In this document: piece after piece, positions 24,941 to 34,412 of the stretch | How the letters are laid out: the number at the start of each line of letters is the position of its first letter | How positions within the stretch are numbered: the first letter of the stretch is position 1 | Source of the DNA: Dehalobacter sp. | GTDB taxonomy: Bacteria > Bacillota > Desulfitobacteriia > Desulfitobacteriales > Syntrophobotulaceae | Reading direction: 5' to 3' | Length of the DNA: 64,000 nt | Assembly (NCBI GenBank): GCA_023667845.1 | Contig: JAMPIU010000050.1 | Coordinates: 124,001 to 188,000, forward strand | Translations under genes and position numbers: made by a program | The notes under the pieces: generated by a model | What the model saw: the letters and a program-made list of their open reading frames with translations, nothing else | Told to the model about the DNA's origin: nothing | Databases searched by the model: none

Positions 24941-24983
24941 TCCTCGAAATGGTAATATGATAATGTATTACCATTTCGGAGGA
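24941..24983 (+). promoter_or_regulatory. hairpin that buries the ribosome binding site of the zinc-ribbon moron
   Basis: The 17 bases 24941-24957 pair with 24966-24983 with a single bulged C. The 3' arm contains the first GGAGG of the Shine-Dalgarno region GGAGGAGG for the gene starting at 24994. Folding would hide most of the ribosome site, so this can be a translation switch; on DNA it could also serve as an operator. Confidence 0.55.
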
Positions 24984-24993
24984 GGAAATATTG

Positions 24994-25203
24994 ATGTCTG
25001 TGAAATATTGTACTCTTTGCCAACGTCAAGTTGTACCTTCTAGAAGGTTCAGTGTTGTTTGGTTTTTAGTTTGGTTTATTCTTGGCGCTGGGGTAGGGGG
25101 AGTCGTCTATTTTATTTATTATCTATTGAAGAAAAAACAATGCCCTATCTGTCATTCGAAAACATTGATCAGTGTCGCTAAAGTTATTCCATCTAATAAC
25201 TAG
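24994..25203 (+). CDS. zinc-ribbon membrane protein, candidate moron
   Basis: 69 residues from ATG 24994 (TTG 24991 is also possible). A CTLC pair near residue 6 and CPIC near 49 flank one long hydrophobic stretch (VVWFLVWFILGAGVGGVVYFIYYLL), so a split zinc ribbon brackets a membrane hairpin or helix, resembling the layout of LITAF-like proteins. It lies alone between tail tube and tail chaperone genes with its own leader hairpin and terminator. Such insertions are usually lysogenic-conversion genes, for example superinfection exclusion. Function is unproven. Confidence 0.7.
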   Translation: MSVKYCTLCQRQVVPSRRFSVVWFLVWFILGAGVGGVVYFIYYLLKKKQCPICHSKTLISVAKVIPSNN

Positions 25204-25237
25204 TGACAAAAATAATTCACAAACACGAAAGCAATTT

Positions 25238-25262
25238 AGCACTCTTTACAGGGTGCTTTTTC
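25238..25262 (+). terminator. terminator after the zinc-ribbon moron
   Basis: AGCACTC (25238-25244) pairs with GGGTGCT (25251-25257) with one G-U, followed by TTTTTCTT. It closes the moron cassette and sits before the tail chaperone gene. Confidence 0.6.
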
Positions 25263-25295
25263 TTATGTCTTATATTAGAAATAGGAGGCAAATAT

Positions 25296-25655
25296 ATGAA
25301 ATTTAAAGAGTTTAAGGCTGGGCGCGAAGAATATAGACTTCGGTTGGGCGCTGCTGAAATCGTTAATCTTGAGAAGAAACTTAAAGACAACCCTTTGAAT
25401 GTCTTGTTAAATCTGGACGGTGAAGGCTTGCCCCGAACTGAAACGCTGTTGCTTATATTGCATGCTTCACTGCAACGATTCCAACATGGGATTTCTATCG
25501 AAGATGTCAACGATATCTATGACGAGTATGTGGAGAACGGTGGAACATTTACTGATCTACTTTCAGAAATGATTGAGGTATTCAGGGTGTCCGGTTTTTT
25601 CAAGGAGCCTCCGAAAAGGGGGAAGAAGAAAAATATGGAGGATGCCACAGAGTAA
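25296..25655 (+). CDS. tail assembly chaperone, first frame
   Basis: 119 residues from ATG 25296, chosen because AGGAGG lies six to seven bases upstream; the longer open frame from 25203 would include the terminator. Mostly helical (YRLRLGAAEIVNLEKKLKDN, then LLLILHASLQRFQHGISIEDV), ending in a Lys-rich tail. This is the gpG-like chaperone that coats the tape measure protein during tail assembly. The next open frame, shifted by -1, gives the extended gpG-T form. Confidence 0.8.
   Translation: MKFKEFKAGREEYRLRLGAAEIVNLEKKLKDNPLNVLLNLDGEGLPRTETLLLILHASLQRFQHGISIEDVNDIYDEYVENGGTFTDLLSEMIEVFRVSGFFKEPPKRGKKKNMEDATE
25610..25640 (+). other. candidate -1 ribosomal frameshift region
   Basis: The -1 frame is open continuously from about 25607 across the stop of the first chaperone frame (25655) into the 25670-26023 frame, and no ribosome site precedes TTG 25670. 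The purine runs AAAAGGGGGAAG and GAAAAAT lie in the overlap; GGGGAAG (25619-25625) is the most slippery stretch, but it is not a textbook heptamer. Confidence 0.45.
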
Positions 25656-25669
25656 ACAGCCTTACAGAA

Positions 25670-26023
25670 TTGTTCAATGAACTGTATCCGATCGCATGTG
25701 AGTGCGGTGTGGATACAGTTTTTTATTGGAATATGACGTATGAAGAAATTTCTGCAGCAATTAGGGGCCGACAAAATCAGAACCTGAATGATATAAAAAC
25801 TCAGGCTTTGGTTGCCTATCGTCAAGCTGATCTTATTGCCGCGCTAGTTGGAATCCGTTTCGGTAGTAAACAGCAGGCGCCGAATCTATTTGAAGCATTT
25901 CCGGGTATTTTTTCCGAAGAAGAAGTAAAACCAAAACAGCAAAACTGGCAGGTCATGAAAGCCAGAATAGAAACTTACGCAGCCGAAAGAAGAAAGCGTG
26001 GTGAGAGGAAACATGACACTTGA
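25670..26023 (+). CDS. tail assembly chaperone, second frame (gpT-like)
   Basis: 117 codons in the -1 frame, ending in a highly basic stretch (ETYAAERRKRGERKHDT) and overlapping the tape measure start. Contains MTYEEISAAIRGRQNQN near residue 23, a pattern of the second tail chaperone of Gram-positive siphophages. It is probably made only as the C-terminal part of a frameshift fusion with the upstream chaperone. The TTG coordinate given is only the first in-frame start-like codon. Confidence 0.7.
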   Translation: MFNELYPIACECGVDTVFYWNMTYEEISAAIRGRQNQNLNDIKTQALVAYRQADLIAALVGIRFGSKQQAPNLFEAFPGIFSEEEVKPKQQNWQVMKARIETYAAERRKRGERKHDT

Positions 26024-28118
26024 AGAATTGAAAGTTCTTATTACTGGGGAGACCAGTAATCTTAGGAAAGAAATTGCAAGCTTAAAAAAGCAACTAAACA
26101 GTGTAGATAAAGAAGCAAAATCTGCCACAAGCGGAATAAATGCTGCCTTTAAATCGATAAAAACGGGGGCTACTGTTACCGCGGTTATAGCTGCACTGGC
26201 TCTTATTGTTAAGGCATTTAGGGCAACTTTCAACATGATTAAAGGATGGCTTGATACAGCCGGAGAACTCCAAACGTCTTTACTGGGATTGCAAAGTATC
26301 CTGGAGGGGCAAGGGCGAAGCGTCAGCGGGGCGACAAAATTCATTCAAAGTTATATTGAAGATGGACTTGTTCCTCTTACTGACGCTGTTACAGCCTATA
26401 AGAACCTTGCGGCCCGCGGTTATACAGACGATCAGATTCAGGAAGTCCTTGGGCGTTTGAAGGATGCTGCCTCGTTTGGTCGACAATCCTCTTACACTCT
26501 TGGTGAAGCAGTCAAATCGGCTACTGAAGGCTTGAAAAATGAAAACTCCATTCTTGTGGACAATGCGGGCGTGACCAAAAATGTGGCAAAAATGTGGGAA
26601 GAATACGCCCAAAGTATCGGCAAATCTACTAACGATCTCACGCAACAAGAGAAAATTCAAGCAGAAGTCGCCGGGATCATGGAAGAGACTAAATTTCAAA
26701 TTGGTGATGCTGCCAGATATGCTGCGACTTACAATGGCCAGCTTTCAGCTCTGAGTAAAACTTTAAAAGATATCAAGGTCAACCTGGGACAGGCATTTAT
26801 GCCTATAGCCATGACAATTATTCCCCTTCTCCAATCTCTTGCGAAGAATATCGCCGCTGTTACTTCAAATATTGCTCAGTTTATGCAGGCGCTGTTTGGA
26901 TCTGATTCGGCTCAAGCACAGAATGCAAAATCAGCAGCTAAAGCTTCGAAGGCAGAAACAAGCCTTGCTCAATCGACCAAGTCAGCAGGGACAGCAGCGA
27001 AAAAAGGGCTTGCAGCGTTTGACGAGTTAAACATCCTGCAGAAGAAGACTACAGGAGGATCCGATGTTGGATCTTCATCGAGCACAACAACGGAATCGTC
27101 TCAAAGCGATGAGGGAGCAACAGAGAACGGTATTCCTCAAGGGATACTCGATTTTGCCAATAAAGTAAGAACGGACCTGGCTCCAGTTAAAGCATACCTT
27201 GTAGAAATTGGTGGTTATTTTCAGCAGTTTTGGGGCAACATTCAGCCGGCGCTTAAACCGATTATTAGTTTTTTAAAAGAAATGTTCATCCCTATTTGGG
27301 CCACTATTAAATTTGTGGTTGTTACAGCGTTTGAATTCATAAAGGATGCGATAAGGGGAGCTTTGACGATTATACAAGGAGTCATCAAAGTGTTCGGTGG
27401 GATTATTAGCGGTGACTGGTCGATGCTTTGGGATGGTGTCAAAGACATCTTTAAAGGGTCTTGGGATATCATTTATGGCGTCATGAAGGTAGTCGCTGCG
27501 TTTATGCAAAGAATCATAAAAGAGATTGCAAATGCGATAAAAGTCACATGGGGTGCTTTATGGACTGATGTCAAAAACTCTACGTCAAACACTTGGAACT
27601 GGCTAAGTACGAAAGCATCTGCCATATTTAACGGCATAAAAAATACTGTTGTGACAGCCTTTACTTCAGCAAAAAACGTAATTGCAACAGCCTTTGAGGG
27701 GATTAAGCTAACAGTAAAAAATGCAATCAATTGGGCAATTACAAAGGTCAATTACCTTATTACGAAGATTAATAATATGGCCATAGTTGAAGGTGTTCGT
27801 GAATTAGCTAGCAAAGCAGGCTTTACGATCCCAAAAATTCCAACCATAACACCTCTTGCCCAGGGTGCCCTTGCATACGGGCCAACGTTTGCGATGGTTG
27901 GCGATAACGTCAACGCCGCTCACGATCCGGAGGTAATTTCTCCTTTATCGAAGCTCCAAGATATGCTTATCCAGGCCATTAATAAAACCAATCAGAATAA
28001 CTATTCTGGTCCTTCAGAAATCGTCTTAAAAATTGGCGAAACTGAATTCGGTCGAGTGGCGATTAAATCTATAAATAACGTCCAGCGTCAAGCCGGCATA
28101 ACACTACTGCAAGTCTAG
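26013..28118 (+). CDS. tape measure protein
   Basis: 701 residues from ATG 26013 (GAGAGG upstream; the frame opens at 25998). N-terminal coiled coil (LRKEIASLKKQLNSVDKEAK), hydrophobic segments near residues 55-75 and 265-285, a phage tail tape measure domain (LQTSLLGLQSILEGQGRSVSGA) and long helical stretches in the C-terminal half, including VITAFEGIKLTVK-type repeats. Its length sets tail length, and it is the longest structural gene, as usual. A short tape measure (about 700 residues) predicts a tail of roughly 100 nm. Confidence 0.9.
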   Translation: MTLEELKVLITGETSNLRKEIASLKKQLNSVDKEAKSATSGINAAFKSIKTGATVTAVIAALALIVKAFRATFNMIKGWLDTAGELQTSLLGLQSILEGQGRSVSGATKFIQSYIEDGLVPLTDAVTAYKNLAARGYTDDQIQEVLGRLKDAASFGRQSSYTLGEAVKSATEGLKNENSILVDNAGVTKNVAKMWEEYAQSIGKSTNDLTQQEKIQAEVAGIMEETKFQIGDAARYAATYNGQLSALSKTLKDIKVNLGQAFMPIAMTIIPLLQSLAKNIAAVTSNIAQFMQALFGSDSAQAQNAKSAAKASKAETSLAQSTKSAGTAAKKGLAAFDELNILQKKTTGGSDVGSSSSTTTESSQSDEGATENGIPQGILDFANKVRTDLAPVKAYLVEIGGYFQQFWGNIQPALKPIISFLKEMFIPIWATIKFVVVTAFEFIKDAIRGALTIIQGVIKVFGGIISGDWSMLWDGVKDIFKGSWDIIYGVMKVVAAFMQRIIKEIANAIKVTWGALWTDVKNSTSNTWNWLSTKASAIFNGIKNTVVTAFTSAKNVIATAFEGIKLTVKNAINWAITKVNYLITKINNMAIVEGVRELASKAGFTIPKIPTITPLAQGALAYGPTFAMVGDNVNAAHDPEVISPLSKLQDMLIQAINKTNQNNYSGPSEIVLKIGETEFGRVAIKSINNVQRQAGITLLQV

Positions 28119-28128
28119 GAGGGATACC

Positions 28129-28488
28129 ATGCTACTTAAAATTAACGGCGCCGAAATCGCTGCATATCCAAAAGAATTTCAGGTAACTCCCATGGACTTA
28201 GACGACGACGATTCAACCAATAGGACGGCTGACGGAACACTTTCCAGAGACCGAATAACAGTAAAGCGGCAAATTGAGATGTCTTGGAGCGCGATCACAT
28301 GGACGCAAATATCTGCGCTTCTCACTGCGATGAGCGATGTATTTTTTGATTTCTATTATCCAGATCCAATGACTGGGGCCTATGAGACCAAAACTTTTTA
28401 TGTAGGCAACCGGCCATCTCCGGTTGCGGTTGAGAAAAATGGTGTCCTTTATTGGTCCGGTCTCAAAGTAACGCTTACTGAAAAATAA
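28129..28488 (+). CDS. distal tail-associated protein (DUF6711-like)
   Basis: 119 residues, ATG with AGGAGG upstream. Pattern MLLKINGAEIAAYPKEFQVT and MSWSAITWTQISALLTAM with a final SGLKVTLTEK; I match this to the DUF6711 family that follows tape measure genes in Clostridia phages. Probably a tail-tip or baseplate component; position supports this. Confidence 0.7.
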   Translation: MLLKINGAEIAAYPKEFQVTPMDLDDDDSTNRTADGTLSRDRITVKRQIEMSWSAITWTQISALLTAMSDVFFDFYYPDPMTGAYETKTFYVGNRPSPVAVEKNGVLYWSGLKVTLTEK

Positions 28489-28502
28489 AGGAGGGCTGAG
28501 AA

Positions 28503-30203
28503 TTGTACGATGTATCAGAATTATTCAAAACTTATGTTGCTCAGCCCAATAGGGAAATGGAAGTAAAGGTTGTCATCGGAGCAGTCACTTATGATAATAC
28601 TAAAGTGATTGAATTCACTCCCGAAGACAGCCTAATTGCTTCCGATGAATTTACGATCGGGACGGTAATACCATCAAAACTGACTCTTTCCGTCAAGACA
28701 ACTGATACCATATTCACAAATGCAAAAATTACGCCTTCAGTACGACTGAATGGAGCAAACGGTTGGACAGAGTGGGTAGAGTTAGGGTCATACTACATTG
28801 ATAATCGGGACTACAAAAATGGGGTCTGGACGTTCGTCTGCTATGACAAATTGATCACTACCCAGCAGCCCTACGTCTCATCCCTCACATATCCGGAAGC
28901 CATGCAGAACGTTTTTAATGAAATGGTTACGCAACTTGGTTTCACGGTTGATGCCAGTGTGGCAATCAATCCCGCATATATGATCTCTTACAAAGATGAA
29001 GATATCTCTATGAGGGATATGTTTAGTTATATTGCTTCGGCTCATGGATGCAGTATAAAAATGACCAAGAATGAAAAGCTGGCTTTTGTATCATTTCTGC
29101 CCGGTGCCACAAAAACTGCGCTGGGCACTTCTCATTATTTTGACTGTCTTCAGACAAACCCGGTGAAAACTTATACAAGGATCCTGCTGATATATAATAC
29201 TGACGGTGAAACTCTGGAATCCGGTACCGGCGATGATGATCATACTCTTGAATTTTATAATCCGTTTATGACTCAGGCCATGTTGGATAGCGTATTGGCA
29301 GCACTAACAGGCTTCAGCTATACACCTATTCAAATGGATTGGAAAGGATTTGTATTTTTAGAAGTGGGTGATGCAGTTGAGATCACATTGCGGGATTCTT
29401 CTGTGATTTCATCCGTTTTACTCACAAATAAAGCGACGTTTAAGGGCGGGCTGAAGTATAAGTCAACAGCTCCATCGGTGTCTGCTCAGAAGAGTGAATT
29501 TAATTTTACCGGCACATTGACGCAACAGATCCAGAAAGCCGTTAAAGCAGATACTCCATATTATGGCGTGACGATCGGCCGGGCCAATGGGATTAAGGTT
29601 ACGAAATCAAATGGTATTACTGAGGCTATTCTAAACAGCGATCTGCTACAGTTTACGAAGAACGGGTCGCCAATATTTTATTTCGATGAATCTGGGGATC
29701 TGCAGATAGTCGGTTTTTTAACAGCAGCAGGATTAAAAAATACAAATGGGGATACGCTCTTATCCGCTGACGGGAAACTATTGATCAATATGATTACTTC
29801 TCTGGGACAAAACCCATATATACTTCTATTTGATGATGATCCGACAGGCCCAGCAATTGATGCCACAGCGGCTAATATGGAGGGGCAAGGAACAGCCATA
29901 CGCTGGAAGTGGGATTTAGAAAACTATTTGCTAATATCTACAGACTTGTTTGAATTTTACATGACATCTGTGGCTGCAGAGAATAGAATAAGCATTCAAC
30001 CGGATGGCATTCACGTAGGAAGTAGGCATATGTTTTCTCTGTTGACAGACCTTGATTTTTATTCAAACGGTTTCAGAGCAACTTACGGCTCTGACGTTGT
30101 TGCGTATACCTGGACTAAGGATGGGAGCGGAAGAATAACCCAACTTGATGACGTGTATTCAACAAATGTAATACCAATAACCTGGAATGCGGGTGAGCTG
30201 TGA
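28503..30203 (+). CDS. tail tip protein (siphovirus tail-associated, Gp37-like region)
   Basis: 566 residues, TTG start after AAGGAGGG. The N-terminal 300 residues follow the common tail-hub pattern: a start VSELFKTYVAQPNREMEV, DNTKVIEFTPEDSL, and FVFLEVGDAVEITLRDSS near residue 285. The C-terminal part is beta-rich and varied (residues 340-566), as in receptor-contact domains. It should form the tail hub or baseplate and link to fibres. It overlaps the next gene by four bases. Confidence 0.75.
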   Translation: MYDVSELFKTYVAQPNREMEVKVVIGAVTYDNTKVIEFTPEDSLIASDEFTIGTVIPSKLTLSVKTTDTIFTNAKITPSVRLNGANGWTEWVELGSYYIDNRDYKNGVWTFVCYDKLITTQQPYVSSLTYPEAMQNVFNEMVTQLGFTVDASVAINPAYMISYKDEDISMRDMFSYIASAHGCSIKMTKNEKLAFVSFLPGATKTALGTSHYFDCLQTNPVKTYTRILLIYNTDGETLESGTGDDDHTLEFYNPFMTQAMLDSVLAALTGFSYTPIQMDWKGFVFLEVGDAVEITLRDSSVISSVLLTNKATFKGGLKYKSTAPSVSAQKSEFNFTGTLTQQIQKAVKADTPYYGVTIGRANGIKVTKSNGITEAILNSDLLQFTKNGSPIFYFDESGDLQIVGFLTAAGLKNTNGDTLLSADGKLLINMITSLGQNPYILLFDDDPTGPAIDATAANMEGQGTAIRWKWDLENYLLISTDLFEFYMTSVAAENRISIQPDGIHVGSRHMFSLLTDLDFYSNGFRATYGSDVVAYTWTKDGSGRITQLDDVYSTNVIPITWNAGEL

Positions 30204-30784
30204 TGAGCGATATTGATTTCCAAAACGGATTCCTGTGTGGTTTAGCAACCAGAGGACATATCAGCAGCGGAGATGCTTATTCTCCGAGGGTATGGAATAC
30301 CGCAGGTGTTTATTCCTACTTCTTTATTGATTTCCATCAATCGGTAAATGATTTTTCAACCGGTATGTTTAAAGAAAGTTGTACTGTTTCGAGTGTTTCT
30401 GATATAACCATCACCGAAATAGAGCGTGTTTCTGCTGGAGTTTTTAAATTATACGGGGATATATCACAAGCCTATTTTGGAGTAACTGTTACTAATGAGA
30501 TACAATCTTTGCTCACTTATAGCAGTGATGGTAACAACGTTAAGCCCTTTTCTGTGAAATTTGAAGTGACTGGTATTACACAAAACATCCGCACTAAGTA
30601 CTTGTATGACACAACGGATTTCTTAGACGCTGTTGATTATCTTGGAGACCTGGTTGATACTTTTTCTGAAATTACTATGTTTTCGGCTATTACTGGAAGT
30701 TCGGCTTACGACAGCGAAAGCTTCGAGGATTATATAGGAGATTTAATTGTTAGCGAAGTATCAGTCACTGTAATTCTAACTTGA
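30200..30784 (+). CDS. hypothetical tail-associated protein
   Basis: 194 residues, start overlapping the tail-hub gene (ATGATG near 30203 is a likely true start). Rich in Ser, Thr, Asp and aromatic residues and predicted beta structure; no known motif. Located between tail hub and fibre genes, so probably an adhesin or baseplate accessory. AT-rich compared with the head genes. Confidence 0.65.
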   Translation: MMSDIDFQNGFLCGLATRGHISSGDAYSPRVWNTAGVYSYFFIDFHQSVNDFSTGMFKESCTVSSVSDITITEIERVSAGVFKLYGDISQAYFGVTVTNEIQSLLTYSSDGNNVKPFSVKFEVTGITQNIRTKYLYDTTDFLDAVDYLGDLVDTFSEITMFSAITGSSAYDSESFEDYIGDLIVSEVSVTVILT

Positions 30785-30796
30785 GGAGGTACTGTA

Positions 30797-32056
30797 ATGA
30801 TTAAGGAAAAAATACGCATGGAATTAGGAAAAAGAAACCCAATTCATGCTGAAGGCTTTGTTAGGATTGACTTAACAGATCCTATAAGTGGGAAAACAAA
30901 GAAAAGGGTAGAAGGCAAAAATATGGTGTTCCCAGAAAGTTTGTTCTCATCCTATGGGAGTACATGGCAGGAAAGAGTTTCTAATACTCTCATGTGCATG
31001 AATGATGATGCTACTGCACCTACTTTAGCTTTTCCATATTTAAGGGGGCAAACTATTGCTTACGGCAGACCGTCTCTGGGAACTCTAGGGACGTTCAGAG
31101 GCGCTTACAATGCAGCTAATCAGATATTGGCTGAACAATCTATGACTAAAACCAGATGGAAATTTCAATATGATTTCACTACGGCCCAAGGTAACAGTGG
31201 GACGATGAGAAATGTTGGTTTGACTACTCAATACTTAACAAGTTACCAATCAAGTCCGAATAAAAGGTTCAAGACATTGGGCGATTATACCCATGGATAC
31301 TACACTAGCGACGGTAGATATAACTATAGTTGTTCTGGATCTGGAATCATTTCAAAATATGATCCATTTTTTAACACAACTACAACTATTGATGTATCCG
31401 CTATAGTAGGTACTATACAAAATAATTATAAATCAGTTGCATACGCTCCTAACACCGGTAAGGGATATATCTATATATACAGCGCAACTCCTGCAAACAG
31501 GCGGATGTATGTATTTAGCGATATGACATTCAGCACCCTTGAGAATACCTACTCTCCAACAATCTTGATATCTAACACTAGCGGTTATTCTTCATATGTT
31601 TACGGAAATTATTTATATTACACTCCTGATGGATCTAACCTATACAAAGCTGATTTTGTCAATAATATAGCTGTGGTAATGATTAACACCTCAGCCTATA
31701 ACAATGCATCTTATACAGAAAGTAATTATGCTCAGAATAATGGTGCGATATATAATAGTTGTCCTATTCCAGGGACTAGTTATGTATTATTTGGTAATCA
31801 ATACAGCGGCTCTGCTTGCAAAAGTTTTGTATTTAACCTAGCTAACGATACTATTATAGCTTTTACTGTAGGCATTACATCTAGCTATTATTCTACAGCG
31901 TTGGATATTCTTAACACAGAAAAAATGTTTTTAAACATAGTAAGTCCAACTCCCTTACACAATGCCGCTATATCGACCTATATCCTACCAGAACCAGTCA
32001 CAAAGACAGAAGCCAACGGTATGACAGCAACCTATGAATTAGAGGTCTACTGGTAA
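30797..32056 (+). CDS. putative tail fibre or receptor-binding protein (beta-propeller-like)
   Basis: 419 residues, ATG with GGAGGT upstream. After about 110 residues that resemble a fibre-attachment region (RIDLTDPISGKTKKRVEGKN), the chain is a run of short repeated YxY/SxxY-rich segments with blades such as GKGYIYIYSATPANRRMYVF and NYLYYTPDGSNLYKADF, typical of propeller-shaped adhesins. Strong Asn/Ser/Thr/Tyr enrichment and AT-rich coding set it apart from its neighbours. Function as host-binding protein is inferred from this and from position. Confidence 0.65.
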   Translation: MIKEKIRMELGKRNPIHAEGFVRIDLTDPISGKTKKRVEGKNMVFPESLFSSYGSTWQERVSNTLMCMNDDATAPTLAFPYLRGQTIAYGRPSLGTLGTFRGAYNAANQILAEQSMTKTRWKFQYDFTTAQGNSGTMRNVGLTTQYLTSYQSSPNKRFKTLGDYTHGYYTSDGRYNYSCSGSGIISKYDPFFNTTTTIDVSAIVGTIQNNYKSVAYAPNTGKGYIYIYSATPANRRMYVFSDMTFSTLENTYSPTILISNTSGYSSYVYGNYLYYTPDGSNLYKADFVNNIAVVMINTSAYNNASYTESNYAQNNGAIYNSCPIPGTSYVLFGNQYSGSACKSFVFNLANDTIIAFTVGITSSYYSTALDILNTEKMFLNIVSPTPLHNAAISTYILPEPVTKTEANGMTATYELEVYW

Positions 32057-32073
32057 AAAATATTTATGAGATC

Positions 32074-32100
32074 AAACGCCAAGGGGCGTATTTTTATTTT
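32074..32100 (+). terminator. terminator after the fibre gene
   Basis: ACGCC (32076-32080) pairs with GGCGT (32085-32089), followed by ATTTTTATTTT. The stem is short, so termination may be partial. Confidence 0.45.
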
Positions 32101-32114
32101 AAGGAGGATTGGCA

Positions 32115-32636
32115 ATGGTTAAGACAAGAGAAGATTTTTTCCATACTAAAAAGGGTATGCCGATAGGTAAGGATCAACTGTACGGTTTGATTGTTGACCT
32201 TCTGGGGGCAGCGGTATTAGACGAAGGTGGAAATGAACAGGTAGGATCGCTTCAGTTATTAGATGGACAGTTAAGGGTAGTCGCTTCACAAAATGGGAGC
32301 TCTGCAAACTCAGTAGTGGCTACAATCGCCATAAACACAGCCTTATCAGCAGCTGTTGACTTAGGGAGTAGAACCCTGGTTGGTATCTCAATGCCTGCCG
32401 GCTGGGATGCAGCGTCAATAACCTTTGACGTATCAAACGATGGAATAAATTTTGGACCGATGTTTTTCGGTGGTTCAGAGTACACACTGTCTGAGGCTGC
32501 AGCGAGTAGGCGTATTACTGTAGACCCTCTATCCCTTCTAGCCTGGCGTTATGTCAAAGTCCGTTCGGGCATCAGCGGTACTACAGTCAACCAAACTGCC
32601 GCAAGGACGATTACACTCTGGACAAAACCGGTATAA
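32115..32636 (+). CDS. tail-associated structural protein
   Basis: 173 residues from ATG 32115, with AAGGAGG nine bases upstream; TTG 32109 is too close to the ribosome site. The C-terminal 110 residues are beta-rich (LVGISMPAGWDAASITFDVSNDG, then AWRYVKVRSGISG), a profile of carbohydrate-binding or jelly-roll modules in tail proteins. No catalytic motif visible. Confidence 0.65.
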   Translation: MVKTREDFFHTKKGMPIGKDQLYGLIVDLLGAAVLDEGGNEQVGSLQLLDGQLRVVASQNGSSANSVVATIAINTALSAAVDLGSRTLVGISMPAGWDAASITFDVSNDGINFGPMFFGGSEYTLSEAAASRRITVDPLSLLAWRYVKVRSGISGTTVNQTAARTITLWTKPV

Positions 32637-32648
32637 GGAGGGGTTATT

Positions 32649-34412
32649 TTGAAACTACCTCTGTTCGCCCCTAAAAGCACATTGGTGCAGAATGGCTTGG
32701 TGATGAATTACGACTTCAGACAGAAGAACCTGCTGAAGTATAGTGAGGATTTCACAAATTCTGTGTGGTCAAAATCAACAGGATTATCTTTTATCAATGG
32801 GTATGACGACCCTTTTGGCGGAAAAAATGCTTGGTTGTTAGACGACCAAAGCACCACAGCAAGTTTAGAAGTTACCCAATTGATAACTGTGCCAAACGAT
32901 GGATTAGCCAGAGTTTTTTCTGTTTATGTTAAACAAGGAACTGCGGAACAAACAGGTGTTTCGGTTAAATATACCGGAGGTACAAGCGTATCTGTAAACC
33001 CGGCCATAACATGGGCGACTAATACCATCTCAGGAACTGTGGCTAAGATGACACCAGTTGGAAATGGGTGGTATAGAGTACAAATACCAATTGTAAATAA
33101 TACTTCTGGCAACACAGTATTGCAGCCAGAAATCTATGTATCAAAATGGTTAGCAGACGGTTCAACGACTGGTTCTGTTTATGTTGCCTTCCCTCAAGTA
33201 GAACTCGGCCCAGTTGCTACTTCCTATGAAAAAACCATGATAAACCAGACTTTGTGGAACAGAAAATTGGATAGTTATTCTGTAGCAAATTTAATTACAA
33301 ATGGTAATTTTGCAAATGGTTTAACTGGGTGGACTGCTACAAATGCAACGGCAGCCGTTACTGATGGAGTGTGTACGGTTACTGGAAACGGTGTCGCCAG
33401 CAGTGTTTCTTTAGTGCGAACCAATGCTGGGGTCTTAGATGTGACACATAAATACTACACAAGACTAAAAGTAAAAGTTAAAAATGCCGTTGGGCCAACT
33501 ATTAGAATTGATTATGATGGTAGTATAAATGGAACAAATAAGACTGTAACTAGCGTTACTAGTTCTATTGAAAATAATTTATACACACTTTCCGCTTTGG
33601 ATACTCCTCCGGCAGATGCTACAGGAACATTTAAGGCTATTTTTACGCATGGATATGCTGATACAGCCACAGCTAATGGTAAACAAGCCGAAGTAACTGA
33701 GTTTTTCTGTGTAGATATGACCGCTTTATTTGGTGCAGGAAATGAACCTGCTACAGCGGCACAGTGCGACATGCTGTTCCCAATTTGGTTTGACGGCACA
33801 AGGGTTATGCAATTACCAAAATACAATGGGATTCTTGGGAGTACGACTGCTTCTGACACAAACGATGGGTATTGGAATGGTCAAGGCCTTGTAATGAGTA
33901 CTGATGATTATATTAACTGTTATGTCACTAGTTTACTCGCAAGCAATACAAACGGATTAACAGTTATGGCTGTTGCTTATAGGGGTGTAGATACGTCTAG
34001 TGGAGTTTTAGTCGGTCAGTACAACGGAGGGGCTAATAAAAGGGAATGGGCTTTGGGCTTTAAATCATTTCAAGTACAAGAAGACCCTGCTCTATACGAT
34101 GCTAATACTATGACCACTAATACAGGAAAATCTGGGACACATGTATCAACTGGTCTTTGGAAACCCGGAGGAAAAGCACAGCAAATTTATAATAATTTTG
34201 CTACTACCTCAGAATCGGTTAGTTCTGTTGCCGACATGGGAGATGCAGGTGCGGTTTTAGAGATTGGAAGATATAGCATAGGAACAACCTATATGAATGG
34301 TACTATGTACGGTGTTCTTATCTACAACAGAGCCTTATCCAAAGCAGAGATTTTACAGAATTACCGCTATCTCAAAAAGCAAATGGCTGAAAGGGGTGTC
34401 CAAGTTGCTTAA
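32649..34412 (+). CDS. tail fibre protein with carbohydrate-binding and concanavalin-like domains
   Basis: 587 residues, TTG start 32649 after AGGAGGGG. Residues about 20-200 form a jelly-roll; residues 215-340 contain ANLITNGNFANGLTGWTATN, the start of a CBM4/9-like module; the C-terminal 180 residues are LamG/concanavalin-like, ending in YNRALSKAEILQNYRYLKKQM, a frequent ending of such domains. It is expected to bind cell-surface sugars during adsorption. The 3' end overlaps the next small gene. Confidence 0.75.
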   Translation: MKLPLFAPKSTLVQNGLVMNYDFRQKNLLKYSEDFTNSVWSKSTGLSFINGYDDPFGGKNAWLLDDQSTTASLEVTQLITVPNDGLARVFSVYVKQGTAEQTGVSVKYTGGTSVSVNPAITWATNTISGTVAKMTPVGNGWYRVQIPIVNNTSGNTVLQPEIYVSKWLADGSTTGSVYVAFPQVELGPVATSYEKTMINQTLWNRKLDSYSVANLITNGNFANGLTGWTATNATAAVTDGVCTVTGNGVASSVSLVRTNAGVLDVTHKYYTRLKVKVKNAVGPTIRIDYDGSINGTNKTVTSVTSSIENNLYTLSALDTPPADATGTFKAIFTHGYADTATANGKQAEVTEFFCVDMTALFGAGNEPATAAQCDMLFPIWFDGTRVMQLPKYNGILGSTTASDTNDGYWNGQGLVMSTDDYINCYVTSLLASNTNGLTVMAVAYRGVDTSSGVLVGQYNGGANKREWALGFKSFQVQEDPALYDANTMTTNTGKSGTHVSTGLWKPGGKAQQIYNNFATTSESVSSVADMGDAGAVLEIGRYSIGTTYMNGTMYGVLIYNRALSKAEILQNYRYLKKQMAERGVQVA

